This document shows, one piece after another, positions 38,309 to 47,372 of a stretch of DNA of 64,000 nt. The DNA is from Caulobacter sp. FWC26 (GTDB taxonomy: Bacteria; Pseudomonadota; Alphaproteobacteria; Caulobacterales; Caulobacteraceae): positions 234,223 through 298,222 of the forward strand of contig NZ_CP033873.1 in assembly GCF_002742645.2 (NCBI RefSeq), given 5' to 3'. Within the stretch, counting starts at the first letter, position 1, and each line of letters opens with the position of its first letter. Position numbers and translations under genes: made by a program. The notes under the pieces are model-generated. The model did not search any database and was not told where the DNA came from. It worked only from the letters and a program-made list of their open reading frames with translations.

Positions 38309-39181
38309 CTAGACCGGCTGAGGCGTCTGCGCCTCGCGCAGATCGGCGCGCGCATCGCGGATAATCGACCAGGCCGACTGCAGGAAGAGCCCGCCGATGA
38401 CGACCGCCACCACAAGGTCCGGCCAAGCCGCCTTGGTCCAGAAAACCAAGCCCGCGGCGACAACAACCGCGAGGTTGCCCAAGGCGTCGTTGCGCGAGAA
38501 GAGCCAGACCGCGCGGACGTTGGCGTCGCCCTTCCGATGCGGGATCAGGATCAACGCAGCGGCGACGTTCGCTACCAGCGCCACGGCCCCAAAGAGGCCC
38601 ATGAGTTCGGCTTCAGGCTGGTTCAAGACCAGGACGCGGTAGCCTGTATTCAGGAGCACGCCCAGACCAAGCAACGCCAGAAAGTAACCCTGGATCAGGG
38701 CGGACTTGGCTCGCCACGCGAGGGACCATCCAATCGCCAGCAGGCCCAAGAAGCTGATCAGACCGTCGCCAACGAAGTCCAGGGCATCGGCCTTCAGCGC
38801 CTGAGACCGTGCGATAAACCCGGCGATGATCTCCACCAGCCCGTAGCCAACATTGATCAGGACGACGCCCCAAAGGGCCCGTCGGTAAGAGGGGGTGACA
38901 TGACTGACCGCTTTGGCGCTTTGGCGTTGGTCGTCGTCCGCGACGGCCTCTTCGCGATCCAGTTGGTAGCCGAGCCCGTTCACGGTCGCCTCGATCTCGG
39001 ACGCGCGTCGCTCCACCCCGTCGACTTGCAGGGTCATCATCGACGAAGCGATCGATACGCGCGCCGTTTCCACGCCAGGAAGTTTTGACACCGCCGACTG
39101 GATCTTCTCGGCGCAGCTCGAGCAGTCCATTCCAGTGACCCGGTAGCGAAGTGTTTCGGCGACCGCCGTCGTGTTGGGCAT
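38309..39181 (-). CDS. cation diffusion facilitator with N-terminal HMA domain
   Basis: 290 residues. Residues 10-75 form an HMA metal-binding domain with GMDCSSC (Cys20, Cys23). The rest is a CDF exporter with about six helices: metal-site Asp in KADALDFVGDGLISF and RNDALGNLAVVVA. CDF proteins export Zn(II), Cd(II), Co(II) or similar by proton antiport. The HMA fusion is unusual for CDF proteins and more typical of P-type ATPases. The start at 39181 is set by AGGAGG 6 bases upstream (39188-39193). It has its own MerR-type promoter. Confidence 0.88.
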   Translation of the reverse strand: MPNTTAVAETLRYRVTGMDCSSCAEKIQSAVSKLPGVETARVSIASSMMTLQVDGVERRASEIEATVNGLGYQLDREEAVADDDQRQSAKAVSHVTPSYRRALWGVVLINVGYGLVEIIAGFIARSQALKADALDFVGDGLISFLGLLAIGWSLAWRAKSALIQGYFLALLGLGVLLNTGYRVLVLNQPEAELMGLFGAVALVANVAAALILIPHRKGDANVRAVWLFSRNDALGNLAVVVAAGLVFWTKAAWPDLVVAVVIGGLFLQSAWSIIRDARADLREAQTPQPV

Positions 39182-39203
39182 GCACATCCTCCTCTTGGCC
39201 AAG

Positions 39204-39234
39204 ACCTTACTTGCTCAAGTCACTAGAGGATCAA
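39204..39234 (-). promoter_or_regulatory. MerR-type promoter/operator of the HMA-CDF gene
   Basis: Minus strand: -35 TTGATC, 19-base spacer, -10 TAAGGT. The spacer begins with CTCTAGTGACTTGAG, a nearly perfect dyad. The -35 and the first half-site are identical to those at 47188-47218. The start codon lies 23 bases beyond the -10. Confidence 0.75.
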
Positions 39235-39248
39235 GTCGTTGCAGGCGG

Positions 39249-40520
39249 TTATTCGCCCTCCAGGTCATGTGGTTCGGGCGCGGTCGCCATGCGGCGATGG
39301 GATCTTAAGAGCCCATCACGCAGGACAGCTACGACACGGCGCCCGTTGAGGGGGACGAGGATCGCCGCTAGGCCCAGATAGGTCCAAGCCAGGATTGTTA
39401 GGCTATTGACCGTCGCCACCTCGTCTTCTCGGAAATGAAAGGCCAGTCCGACCTGCACGGCGAAGAGCGCGAACAATAGACCCGCCGACAGAACCGAAAT
39501 CCGCAGGCGAACCAACAGCATTATGGCGAACAGCGACTGGGCGGCCGTCAGCAAGAATTCTTCCTTCTGCCGCGCGTCAAGGGGCAGGCCGATCAGCCCC
39601 CCCGCCCCAAGGCTCATTGCGAGCGGCAGCATGCCGACCAGCAGGGTCCATTGGTTGATCTTGTCGCTGATCATGGCCGTCAGTCCGCTTACCGCACGCC
39701 CGGCCAAGACGAAGAGGACCGCAATCGTCACGGCGGGCGCTTCGCTGGCCAATGGCGCGAGCCATTGGATGAGGAGGAACTCGTCGACGCCAAGGATTCT
39801 TCCTGACCCCACCATGGCTTCGGCAAACGGCTCGGCGGAGGTCGCGATCACCACGAATGCGATCAAGGTAAGCCCACCCATCCAGGCCCACTGTGCGGTG
39901 GGGCGGAGCGCGTTTAGCGCCGCCGCAGGGCCAGGCTCCTCGTCCTCATCGTCGTCGTCGTCGTCGGCCTTTGGCAACTGGCTGACGCGGTAGAGGTAGC
40001 CAGCGAAGATCAGGAACAGCACCGCGAAATCGAAGGGAGCAATGGCGCCTTTGAAAAGGATAACGAACGCATAGAGGCTGCCCAGCATAAGGAAGGCGAT
40101 CTCGACGGCGTTGACGGGTGAGAGTTCGAGAGCCTTGTTGCGCGTCTTCAGCCAATGCAGCAGCACCATCAAAGGCCAGGCCAGTCCCACCAAAAGGCGG
40201 TTGGCGCCGGTCATATTGGCGGCGGCGTAGTGGACGTAGTTCGACTGCGGAGCCTGGCCAGCGCGGAAAGCATAGTACAGATCCACCGCGTACTCTGGAA
40301 GAACGGTGACCAAGGCGACCAAGGCGACGATGAGGCCTTGAGAAATGTGTTTCTCAGCGGCTTCCGCCCCCCAGGAAAGCATGAAGCCCGCAGCCAGGAC
40401 CGCGACACCGAAAAAAAGGGCGTCCGCCACAGGGTCGGGTCGCCACCCTGTGATCCTGAGGACCATCGCCGGCGCCGCCGCGAGCAAGGCCGCCAACACG
40501 AGCAGCATGAATCGGCGCAT
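39249..40520 (-). CDS. calcium/cation antiporter (CaCA superfamily)-like protein
   Basis: 423 residues with about eleven helices in two halves. Two alpha-repeat-like motifs are visible: SQGLIVALVALVTVLPEYAVDLYY in the first half and LIQWLAPLASEAPAVTIAVLF in the second, as in YrbG/CaCA exchangers. An acidic cytoplasmic loop with DDDDDDEDEE (about residues 187-196) separates the halves and could sense or bind cations. GGGAGG precedes the ATG at 40520. It is 45 bases downstream of the PII-like gene and probably belongs to the czc transcript. The ion is unknown. Confidence 0.82.
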   Translation of the reverse strand: MRRFMLLVLAALLAAAPAMVLRITGWRPDPVADALFFGVAVLAAGFMLSWGAEAAEKHISQGLIVALVALVTVLPEYAVDLYYAFRAGQAPQSNYVHYAAANMTGANRLLVGLAWPLMVLLHWLKTRNKALELSPVNAVEIAFLMLGSLYAFVILFKGAIAPFDFAVLFLIFAGYLYRVSQLPKADDDDDDEDEEPGPAAALNALRPTAQWAWMGGLTLIAFVVIATSAEPFAEAMVGSGRILGVDEFLLIQWLAPLASEAPAVTIAVLFVLAGRAVSGLTAMISDKINQWTLLVGMLPLAMSLGAGGLIGLPLDARQKEEFLLTAAQSLFAIMLLVRLRISVLSAGLLFALFAVQVGLAFHFREDEVATVNSLTILAWTYLGLAAILVPLNGRRVVAVLRDGLLRSHRRMATAPEPHDLEGE

Positions 40521-40565
40521 TCCTGACCCTCCCATAGCCGCGAGACGCGAGCGTCGGCGACGTGT

Positions 40566-40904
40566 TTAGCTTGTCTGGTTCCCGTAGCGGACGACCTCAA
40601 CCTTCTCGAACGTGATCAGACCGATGTCGTGGAATTCGCCGAGAGTGACAACAAACGCGCGAAGGGGCGCTTCATCGTCGACGATCTCGATGACCACCGG
40701 CATGTTGTCGTCGAGCCGAAACGGCCGATGCGCGTGCAGTCGCGAGGAATGGCCATAGCCCAAGCTGCCGCGCAGCACCGTGGCTCCGGCCAACTGCGCT
40801 TCCCGAGCCCGCTTGACGATGACCGCCGCGAGCGCCTCGGCGCCATAGAGCGCGTCCTCGTCGGTATAGATCCTCAACAGGACCGCTGAACCAGGTGCAA
40901 CCAT
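40566..40904 (-). CDS. DUF190 PII-like protein
   Basis: 112 residues of the DUF190 family, which has a ferredoxin-like PII/CutA fold: GSAVLLRIYTDEDALYGAEALAAVIVKRAREAQLAGATVLRG, then HRPFRLDDNMPVVIEIVD and a C-terminal VEVVRYG. PII-like trimers of this type regulate neighbouring transporters. The start was set at the ATG preceded by AGGAG 7 bases upstream. It lies 73 bases after czcA and before the cation antiporter, so it may modulate one of these two. Confidence 0.85.
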   Translation of the reverse strand: MVAPGSAVLLRIYTDEDALYGAEALAAVIVKRAREAQLAGATVLRGSLGYGHSSRLHAHRPFRLDDNMPVVIEIVDDEAPLRAFVVTLGEFHDIGLITFEKVEVVRYGNQTS

Positions 40905-40977
40905 CACGCCACTCCTGACCAGGTGGAATAAGGACCACAGTTCATGTTCAACTCCTCTGTCTAGCTCGGCTCACCCT

Positions 40978-43900
40978 TTAGGCTGACGCCTCCGTGGCTT
41001 TGGAGGAAGAGGCCGACGCTTCCCGGCTGAAGCGGTCGCCGATCGTCAACAGAAGCTTGCTGATGGCCGGCAGGACGAGGAGGGTGACCGCCGTGGCGGT
41101 GATCAGGCCGCCGATGACCACCATGGCCAGAGGCTTCTGAACCTCGGCGCCTGTGCCATGCGCCAGCGCCATCGGGATGAACCCGATCGCCGGCACCAAG
41201 CCGGTCATGAGGACGGGACGCACCCGCTCCATGCCGCCTTCGTAGATGGCCTCAACGACGCTCGCCCCATCCTCAAGCCGCTGACGTATGCTGGTCATCA
41301 CCACCAAACCGTTCAGGACCGCAACACCGGCCAGGACGATGAAGCCGACGGCCGCGGAGATCGAAAAGGTGATCCCCGTGAGGGCCAGGGCGAAGACACC
41401 GCCCGACAACCCCAGTGGAATGGCGGCGAAAACGGCCAAGGCTGGCCAGAAACCGCCGAGCGCCAAGAACAAGATGAGGAAGATCGCCAGGAAGCACAGC
41501 GGAACCACGATCGAAAGTCGCGCCGTCGCGGCCTTGAGATTTTCATACTGTCCGCCCCAGACCATCCACGAGCCCGGCGGAAGCGGAACGGCCGCCACCT
41601 TGTCGCGTGCTTCGGTCACGAAGGAACCGACATCGCGGCCGCGGACATTGGCCTGGATGACGACGCGCCGCTTTCCGTCCTCGCGGCTGATCTGATTGAG
41701 GCCGTCGGTGAAGCGGAACTCCACGAGTTGGCGCATCGGAACCGACTGGCGCGCTTGACCTTCGCCGCCGGACAACATGACCGGCATTGCTCCCAGGGCT
41801 TCGATGTCGTTCCGCTCGGCCATGGGCACGCGCACAACGATGTCGAAGCGGCGATCCCCTTCGAAGACATTGCCCGCCTCGCGGCCGCCGAGCGCGCTGG
41901 CCAGCGTATCGGCAACGTCCTCGACGGTCAGGCCATAGCCCGCGATCGCGGCCCGGTCGAACCGGACATCGAGCGTGGGCGCGCCGGAAGTCTGTTCTAC
42001 CCGCACCCCTGACGCGCCAGGGATGGATCCAAGCGTGGCGCCGATTTTAGCCGCTGCGGCGCTCATCTTTTCCAGATCGTCGCCGTAAAGCTTAATGGCG
42101 ACGTCGCCGCGCACCCCAGCGACCAGTTCGTTGAACCGCATCTGGATCGGCTGGGTGACCTCGTAGTTGTTCCCGAGCAACGGCTCGGCCTTACCGAGGA
42201 TGCGCTCGACCGCTTCGGATTTCGAATGCACCCCCTTGGGCCAGTCCTTCTGCGGCTTCAGGATGACGAAGCCGTCGGACTGATTGGGCGGCATCGGATC
42301 GGCGGCCATCTCCGCCGTGCCGGTCTTGGAAAACATCATCTCCACCTCCGGCAGGGTCGTGACGGCGCGTTCGACGTGCAACTGCATGTCGCGAGACTGC
42401 TCCATCGCCGTGGAGGGAATCCGCAAGGAACCGAGAAGCACGTTCTTTTCGTCGAGGGTCGGAATGAATTCCTGGCCGATCGTCGTGAAGATCCCCGCCG
42501 CCACCACAAAGACCGCCAAGCCGCCGCCGATGAACGGCCAGGGCCGCAGAAGCGCGCGACGCAGGATAGGCTCATAGCGAACCTTCACCGCCTGAACCGC
42601 TTTGACCTCCTTTTCAGCCACCTTGCCGCGCATGAGGATGGCGACCATCGCGGGGACGAAGGTCAGCGACAGGATGAAGGCCGCCGCCAGCGCCAGCATG
42701 ATGGTGACCGCCATCGGATAGAAGGTCTTCCCTTCGACCCCCGTGAACGTCAGCAAGGGCGCGAACACCAAGAAGATGATCGCCTGACCGTAGACGGTCG
42801 GCCGGATCATCTCTTGCGTGGCGTGGAGCACAGTCTCCAGCCGTTCTGGCAAACTGAGCAGGCGGCCCTGGTGCTCCTGTTTGTGGGCAAGCCTCAGAAG
42901 ACAATTCTCGATGATGATCACCGCGCCGTCGACGATCAGGCCAAAGTCGAGCGCTCCCAGGCTCATCAGATTCCCGGGCACCTTCAGCCCGTTCATGCCG
43001 ATGGCCATCATCAGGAAGGAGAAGGGGATGACCAGCACCGCAATCAGCGCCGCCCGGCCGTTGCCCAGCAACAGGAAGAGCGTTGCCGCAACGAGCAGCG
43101 CCCCTTCCGTCAGATTGCGCTCGACCGTGCCGATGGTGGCGTTCACCAGCGCGGACCGATCGAGAAGCGTGTGTACGACCACCCCGGGGGGAAGGGAGGC
43201 CTTAACCTGCTCCAGCTTCTCGCCTGTGGCCTTGGCCACTGTGCGGCTGTTTTCGCCGATCAGCATGAGCGACGTGCCGACCACGACCTCCTGGCCGTTC
43301 TTACTGGCCGCGCCGGTCCGCAGTTCGCCGCCGATCCGCACCGCCGCCACATCCTTGACGTGAACGGGGACGCCGCCCCGGGTGGCGATCACGGCCTCTG
43401 CGATTTCGTCGAGCCGCCGCACCCGCGCATCGGCGCGCACTAGGTAGGCTTCGCCCGCGCGCTGGATGAAGTTAGCGCCGACAGACAAATTGGCGGCTTC
43501 GAGCGCTTTCCCAAGATCGGCGTAAGAGACGCCATAAGCGGCCAGTTTCGCGGGGTCGGGTTCGACGAGGTACTGTTTCTCATAGCCGCCGATGGAATCC
43601 ACGCCGGCCACGCCTTTGACCGTGCGCAACTGCGGCCGAATTATCCAATCCTGGACGGTTCGTAGGTAGGCCGCCTGGGAGACCGCGTCAGCGAGCCGCT
43701 CGCCTTCCGGCGTGAGATAGGCGCCATCGGTTTGCCATCCGGGTGCGCCATCGCGTATCCGGGCGTTCGGGCCGGGACGGGCGAATTCGACCGAGTACAT
43801 GAAGATCTCGCCCAGCCCGGTAGAGACCGGCCCGACCTGTGGCTGCACCCCTGCCGGGAGCGAGGCGCCGGCCTGAGCCAGCCGCTCGGCGACTTGCTGG

Positions 43901-44220
43901 CGGGCGAAATAGAGGTCGGTGCGGTCGGTGAACACCGCCGTTACCTGCGAGAACCCATTACGCGAAAGGGACCGGGTCGTCTCGAGGCCTGGGATGCCGG
44001 CGAGCGCGGTTTCGATCGGGAATGTGACCCGTTTCTCGATCTCGACGGGCGAGAGCGAAGACTCGACCGTGTTGATCTGGACCTGCTTGTTCGTAACGTC
44101 CGGAACAGCGTCGACGGGAAGCTTCGTGAGTTGCCACAAGCCGAGAGCGGCGATGATCAGGGTAAGGGCGACGACATACCAGCGTCCCCTTACCGCGAGG
44201 GAAATGAGGCGAGCGATCAT
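40978..44220 (-). CDS. czcA: CzcA-type heavy-metal RND efflux pump
   Basis: 1080 residues, full length. The helix-4 proton-relay region is GALDFGLIVDGAVIIIEN, with the Asp-Asp-Glu set of divalent-cation CzcA/NccA pumps, unlike the CusA in this window. Both large periplasmic loops are intact (TGLGEIFMYSVEF; VRGDVAIKLYGDD). It exports Zn(II), Cd(II), Co(II) or Ni(II) from periplasm/cytoplasm to the outside with CzcB and CzcC. It starts 12 bases behind czcB. Confidence 0.93.
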   Translation of the reverse strand: MIARLISLAVRGRWYVVALTLIIAALGLWQLTKLPVDAVPDVTNKQVQINTVESSLSPVEIEKRVTFPIETALAGIPGLETTRSLSRNGFSQVTAVFTDRTDLYFARQQVAERLAQAGASLPAGVQPQVGPVSTGLGEIFMYSVEFARPGPNARIRDGAPGWQTDGAYLTPEGERLADAVSQAAYLRTVQDWIIRPQLRTVKGVAGVDSIGGYEKQYLVEPDPAKLAAYGVSYADLGKALEAANLSVGANFIQRAGEAYLVRADARVRRLDEIAEAVIATRGGVPVHVKDVAAVRIGGELRTGAASKNGQEVVVGTSLMLIGENSRTVAKATGEKLEQVKASLPPGVVVHTLLDRSALVNATIGTVERNLTEGALLVAATLFLLLGNGRAALIAVLVIPFSFLMMAIGMNGLKVPGNLMSLGALDFGLIVDGAVIIIENCLLRLAHKQEHQGRLLSLPERLETVLHATQEMIRPTVYGQAIIFLVFAPLLTFTGVEGKTFYPMAVTIMLALAAAFILSLTFVPAMVAILMRGKVAEKEVKAVQAVKVRYEPILRRALLRPWPFIGGGLAVFVVAAGIFTTIGQEFIPTLDEKNVLLGSLRIPSTAMEQSRDMQLHVERAVTTLPEVEMMFSKTGTAEMAADPMPPNQSDGFVILKPQKDWPKGVHSKSEAVERILGKAEPLLGNNYEVTQPIQMRFNELVAGVRGDVAIKLYGDDLEKMSAAAAKIGATLGSIPGASGVRVEQTSGAPTLDVRFDRAAIAGYGLTVEDVADTLASALGGREAGNVFEGDRRFDIVVRVPMAERNDIEALGAMPVMLSGGEGQARQSVPMRQLVEFRFTDGLNQISREDGKRRVVIQANVRGRDVGSFVTEARDKVAAVPLPPGSWMVWGGQYENLKAATARLSIVVPLCFLAIFLILFLALGGFWPALAVFAAIPLGLSGGVFALALTGITFSISAAVGFIVLAGVAVLNGLVVMTSIRQRLEDGASVVEAIYEGGMERVRPVLMTGLVPAIGFIPMALAHGTGAEVQKPLAMVVIGGLITATAVTLLVLPAISKLLLTIGDRFSREASASSSKATEASA

Positions 44221-44232
44221 GCTTCTGTTCCT

Positions 44233-45432
44233 CTAATCTTCTTCCGCCTCGCCCTTGGCGAGTTCGGCTTTCAGGAGGAAGGCGTTTTTGACCACGATGC
44301 TTTCGCCAGCTCGGAGGCCCGAGGCGACCTCGACGCGCCCGGCGGCGCGAGCACCAACGAGGACCGGTCGGGCCACGAAACCTTTTTGCGTTCGGACAAA
44401 CACCACGTCCTGTCCCTCCCAAGTCTGGACAGCCTCCTCGGGCACCACGATGCCTTGGGTGAGCGACTGACGCGCGGTGATCCGCGCCCGCACCGCCTGA
44501 CCTGGCTGGAGCAACCCTTGCCCTCCGGTCAGGGTGAGCACGACGGTGGCGGCCCGGGTGGTCTCGTCGACGCCGGGCGTGACGGAGCGCACGATCGCGC
44601 TGGCGGTGGCGCCGTCATTCAGCTCAAGCACGGCAGAATCGCCTGGACGAATGCGGCGAGCGTCAGCGGCGGTCACGGAGGCTTCAACCTGCAGCTGGCT
44701 CGCATCCGCCACCCGGAAGAGTTCGGTCTCCGGCTGTACGAATGCGCCGACGCTTGCCGGCGCTGAGGTGACGCGACCCGTGATCGGACTTGTCACCATG
44801 ACGTATCGGCCATCCCGAGACACATCGGCCGCGCGCACAGCAGCAGCGGCGCTCAGCGCCTCGGCTCGGGCTGAAGCATCCTCCGCTTGCGCGGCTTCGA
44901 GGTCCTGGCGCGCACTGACACGCTGTTCATAGAGATGGCGCTCTCTCGCGAGCGCCTTGGCCGCCAAGTCGGCCTTGGCGGCGGCCACACTCCGTGCGGC
45001 CGCGATCTGAGCAGCCTCGCGACTTTCCACCAACGCCAATACTTCGCCGGCGCGCACCGGTTCGCCCAAACGCTTGTTGATCCGACTGACCGAACCGGCT
45101 GCGCGAGCGGTAAGCACGGCCTGGGCCCCCGGTGCGGCTTCCACGGTCGCCTGCGCCACAATCTCGGCGGCTAGGCCGGTGGCGGACACCGTCTGGACTG
45201 AAAGCCCGCTCGCGGCGATGCGGCCCGCCTCCATTTCGACCGCGTCGGGCGCGCCGACCGGCTTCTTCTCTTCACCGGCTTCGGCAGCCACTTTCGCCGG
45301 CGGGTTGCTCGTGAGCTTTGCGAGGCCGAAGCCGCCAGCGGCGGCCAGGATCGCGGCCACGGCGATCCCGCCGTAAAGGGCGTTTCGGCTGACCGCGCCC
45401 GCCGCGGAGACCTGCTTGTGGTCGTGCTTCAT
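44233..45432 (-). CDS. czcB: CzcB-type periplasmic adaptor
   Basis: 399 residues. A short cytoplasmic start (MKHDHKQ), one membrane anchor (about 17-42), then the adaptor body: lipoyl motif around GEPVRAGEVLALVESREAAQ, a coiled hairpin rich in Ala/Glu (about 150-200), and barrel domains with TSPITGRVTSAPASVGAFV. It joins the CzcA pump to the CzcC channel. It lacks the CusB Met motifs. The ATG overlaps the czcC stop (ATGA). Confidence 0.92.
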   Translation of the reverse strand: MKHDHKQVSAAGAVSRNALYGGIAVAAILAAAGGFGLAKLTSNPPAKVAAEAGEEKKPVGAPDAVEMEAGRIAASGLSVQTVSATGLAAEIVAQATVEAAPGAQAVLTARAAGSVSRINKRLGEPVRAGEVLALVESREAAQIAAARSVAAAKADLAAKALARERHLYEQRVSARQDLEAAQAEDASARAEALSAAAAVRAADVSRDGRYVMVTSPITGRVTSAPASVGAFVQPETELFRVADASQLQVEASVTAADARRIRPGDSAVLELNDGATASAIVRSVTPGVDETTRAATVVLTLTGGQGLLQPGQAVRARITARQSLTQGIVVPEEAVQTWEGQDVVFVRTQKGFVARPVLVGARAAGRVEVASGLRAGESIVVKNAFLLKAELAKGEAEED

Positions 45433-46682
45433 GGTTGATCTCCAAAGGGGGGGACGCCAGCTAGACGGGCGAGCGCGGCCTGCGCGCTCAGCCGCTCGGT
45501 AGCGGCGTCGATCATCTGAGTGCGGGCATCGGTCAGCGCGCGACGGGCGTTTAGCAGTTCTACCAAGGCCAGTTTGCCGCCTTCATAGCCGATGCGCGTG
45601 AGGCGGTAGGCTTCCTCGGCGGTTTGCTCGCCTTCCCGAGCCGCAACCAGGCGCGTTTCTGCGGCGCTCACGCGAGCAACGCCCGATCGCGCCGCGGCTT
45701 CGGCATCGAGCCGAGCCGAATTGAGGCGGGCCTCTGCGGCATTCAGCTCAGCTCGCGCCGCGCTGATGTTACCGCCATTGCGGCTGAAGATTGGAAACGG
45801 CATCGCGACGCCGGCCACCATGGCGGTGGAATTGTCTTCCTGCATTTTGCGGACCCCGAACGAGACGGTCACGTCTGGCACCGCCTGGCTCCGCTCCACC
45901 CGTACGCGCCGCGCCGCCGCATCGCGCTCGGCTTCTGCTGCCAGATAGGCAGGGCTCGAAAGGGGGTTCGGATCTGGAATTCGGAGGGTCTTGGTGGCTT
46001 CGTCGAGCAGGCTGACCGGGATCGAGGTGTAGGACACCGGCGCGCCCACCATGGCGGTGAGATTGGCGAAAGCCGTAGCGCGCGCGGCCCTGGCCTGGTC
46101 AACCGCAGCGCGCGCTGCCTGCACCGCCGCTTGGGCTTGCACCCGCCGCAGATCCGCCTCACGCCCGGATTGGACTAGGACGGTTGCTATACGGGCGTCT
46201 TCCTGCGCGAGTTCAAGGCCTTCGCTTGCCAATTGCAGCCGGCGATCGGCGCCGTCTGCCTCTGCGTAGGCGGCGGCGAGATCGAACGTATATTCCGATT
46301 GGGCGCTCGCCGCGCGCCGACGCGCGGCTTCGACGTCGGCGCGTCCGGCAGCGATACGCGCCGATCGTTTGCCGCCGAGTTCGATCGTTTGCTCGATCGA
46401 AGCCGTAGTCTCGGCCATGTTCACCCCATTGCTGGTGGCGAAGTTCTCGACTTCGACGCCCAGTGTCGGGTTGGGCATAGCGCCAGCTTGGCGTGCAAGC
46501 CCTTCGGCGCGCGCGATTTCGGCCCGCGCTTCGGCTAAACGGGGGGCCGTCGCCTGGGCCTGACGCAGCAGCTCCCTGAACGGCGGCGCGGGGTCAGCGA
46601 GCGCGGCGCCGGCTAGCAGTGACTGCAACGAAAGGCCAAGCAGCAGCTTAAGGCGCAGCTTTTGAGGAACAGATAGGGACAT
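45429..46682 (-). CDS. czcC: CzcC-type outer-membrane efflux factor
   Basis: 417 residues from the ATG at 46682 (GAGAAGG stands 3 bases before it; an in-frame GTG at 46694 is the alternative). Signal peptide ends about ALA (28-30). Two OEP repeats of long helices, with IEQTIELGGKRSARI in the first and AMPFPIFSRNGGNISAARAEL in the second, typical of CzcC. It forms the outer-membrane channel of the Czc pump. Close to the end, NARRALTDARTQMIDAATE is the usual C-terminal coil. Confidence 0.9.
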   Translation of the reverse strand: MSLSVPQKLRLKLLLGLSLQSLLAGAALADPAPPFRELLRQAQATAPRLAEARAEIARAEGLARQAGAMPNPTLGVEVENFATSNGVNMAETTASIEQTIELGGKRSARIAAGRADVEAARRRAASAQSEYTFDLAAAYAEADGADRRLQLASEGLELAQEDARIATVLVQSGREADLRRVQAQAAVQAARAAVDQARAARATAFANLTAMVGAPVSYTSIPVSLLDEATKTLRIPDPNPLSSPAYLAAEAERDAAARRVRVERSQAVPDVTVSFGVRKMQEDNSTAMVAGVAMPFPIFSRNGGNISAARAELNAAEARLNSARLDAEAAARSGVARVSAAETRLVAAREGEQTAEEAYRLTRIGYEGGKLALVELLNARRALTDARTQMIDAATERLSAQAALARLAGVPPFGDQP

Positions 46683-46731
46683 AGACCTTCTCACGATTTG
46701 ACGAGGCGGCGCGCCACAGGCGCGTAGCGGC

Positions 46732-47109
46732 TCAAGCGCGAGGCGGTCGATTCAATTCAAATTCGGGATTCGACACAGGCAATGCCGTGTTCGCCAACGC
46801 GTGGCGTTCGGTCGGTCGGTCGCTGGCGGGCGCATGATCTGCCGCCATAGGCGGAGGAAAGGCCACACTATGTTGGCAATGGCCGTAAAGGCAAAACCCG
46901 ACCAGAGCCGGAGAGGGTCTACCCCGCTCTGCGTTGGTCGCCATCGCGACTTGCTGAAAGGTGGCCGCTGACGAGGTGGTCGGCGCAGGTTTGCTTTCGG
47001 GGCAGAAGGCAACATCGAGACTTGGTGCAAGAGCGAACAAGGCGACAGCGCAAGCGATCGCCAGCTGCGCAATGCCCTTTCCCCAAGCCCTCAGCCTGTC
47101 CATGGCCAC
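46732..47109 (-). CDS. small exported protein upstream of czcCBA (CzcI-like by position)
   Basis: 125 residues (GTG at 47109 with GGAG 8 bases upstream; ATG at 47103 possible). A signal or anchor helix (about 14-32) is followed by a mature part with AFCPESKP and GFCLYGHCQHS, few Cys and several His. It has the position and rough character of CzcI, a small periplasmic protein preceding czcC in Cupriavidus, but similarity is weak by eye. It is the first gene after the MerR-type promoter at 47188-47218. Confidence 0.6.
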   Translation of the reverse strand: MAMDRLRAWGKGIAQLAIACAVALFALAPSLDVAFCPESKPAPTTSSAATFQQVAMATNAERGRPSPALVGFCLYGHCQHSVAFPPPMAADHAPASDRPTERHALANTALPVSNPEFELNRPPRA

Positions 47110-47187
47110 CCCAGATACTCCAACGCCACGAACGGGCGCACGCTGTTGGGCGCGCTTTCATAAGACACCGCGCCTTGACTCGTCGGC

Positions 47188-47218
47188 ATCTTGCTTCCTC
47201 TAGTGGCTAGAGGATCAA
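47188..47218 (-). promoter_or_regulatory. MerR-type promoter/operator of the czc operon
   Basis: Minus strand: -35 TTGATC, 19 bases, -10 CAAGAT. The spacer covers the palindrome CCTCTAGTGGCTAGAGG (47197-47213; 7-bp perfect arms). It lies between the czc operon and the divergent merR-family gene at 47373, so it probably serves both. Confidence 0.8.
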
Positions 47219-47372
47219 GCGTTTTCTTTACTCGGCTGAGCCCGGCGGAAATCAGCTATCGAAATGCAGCGCAAGAGCCCGAAACCATCGTTCGATGGGG
47301 CGGCGTCGCCCGAAAGATTTCGTTCGCCGCTGTGGAACCAGGGCCTATTCGTATGAACAAGGAGCCCTCTAG

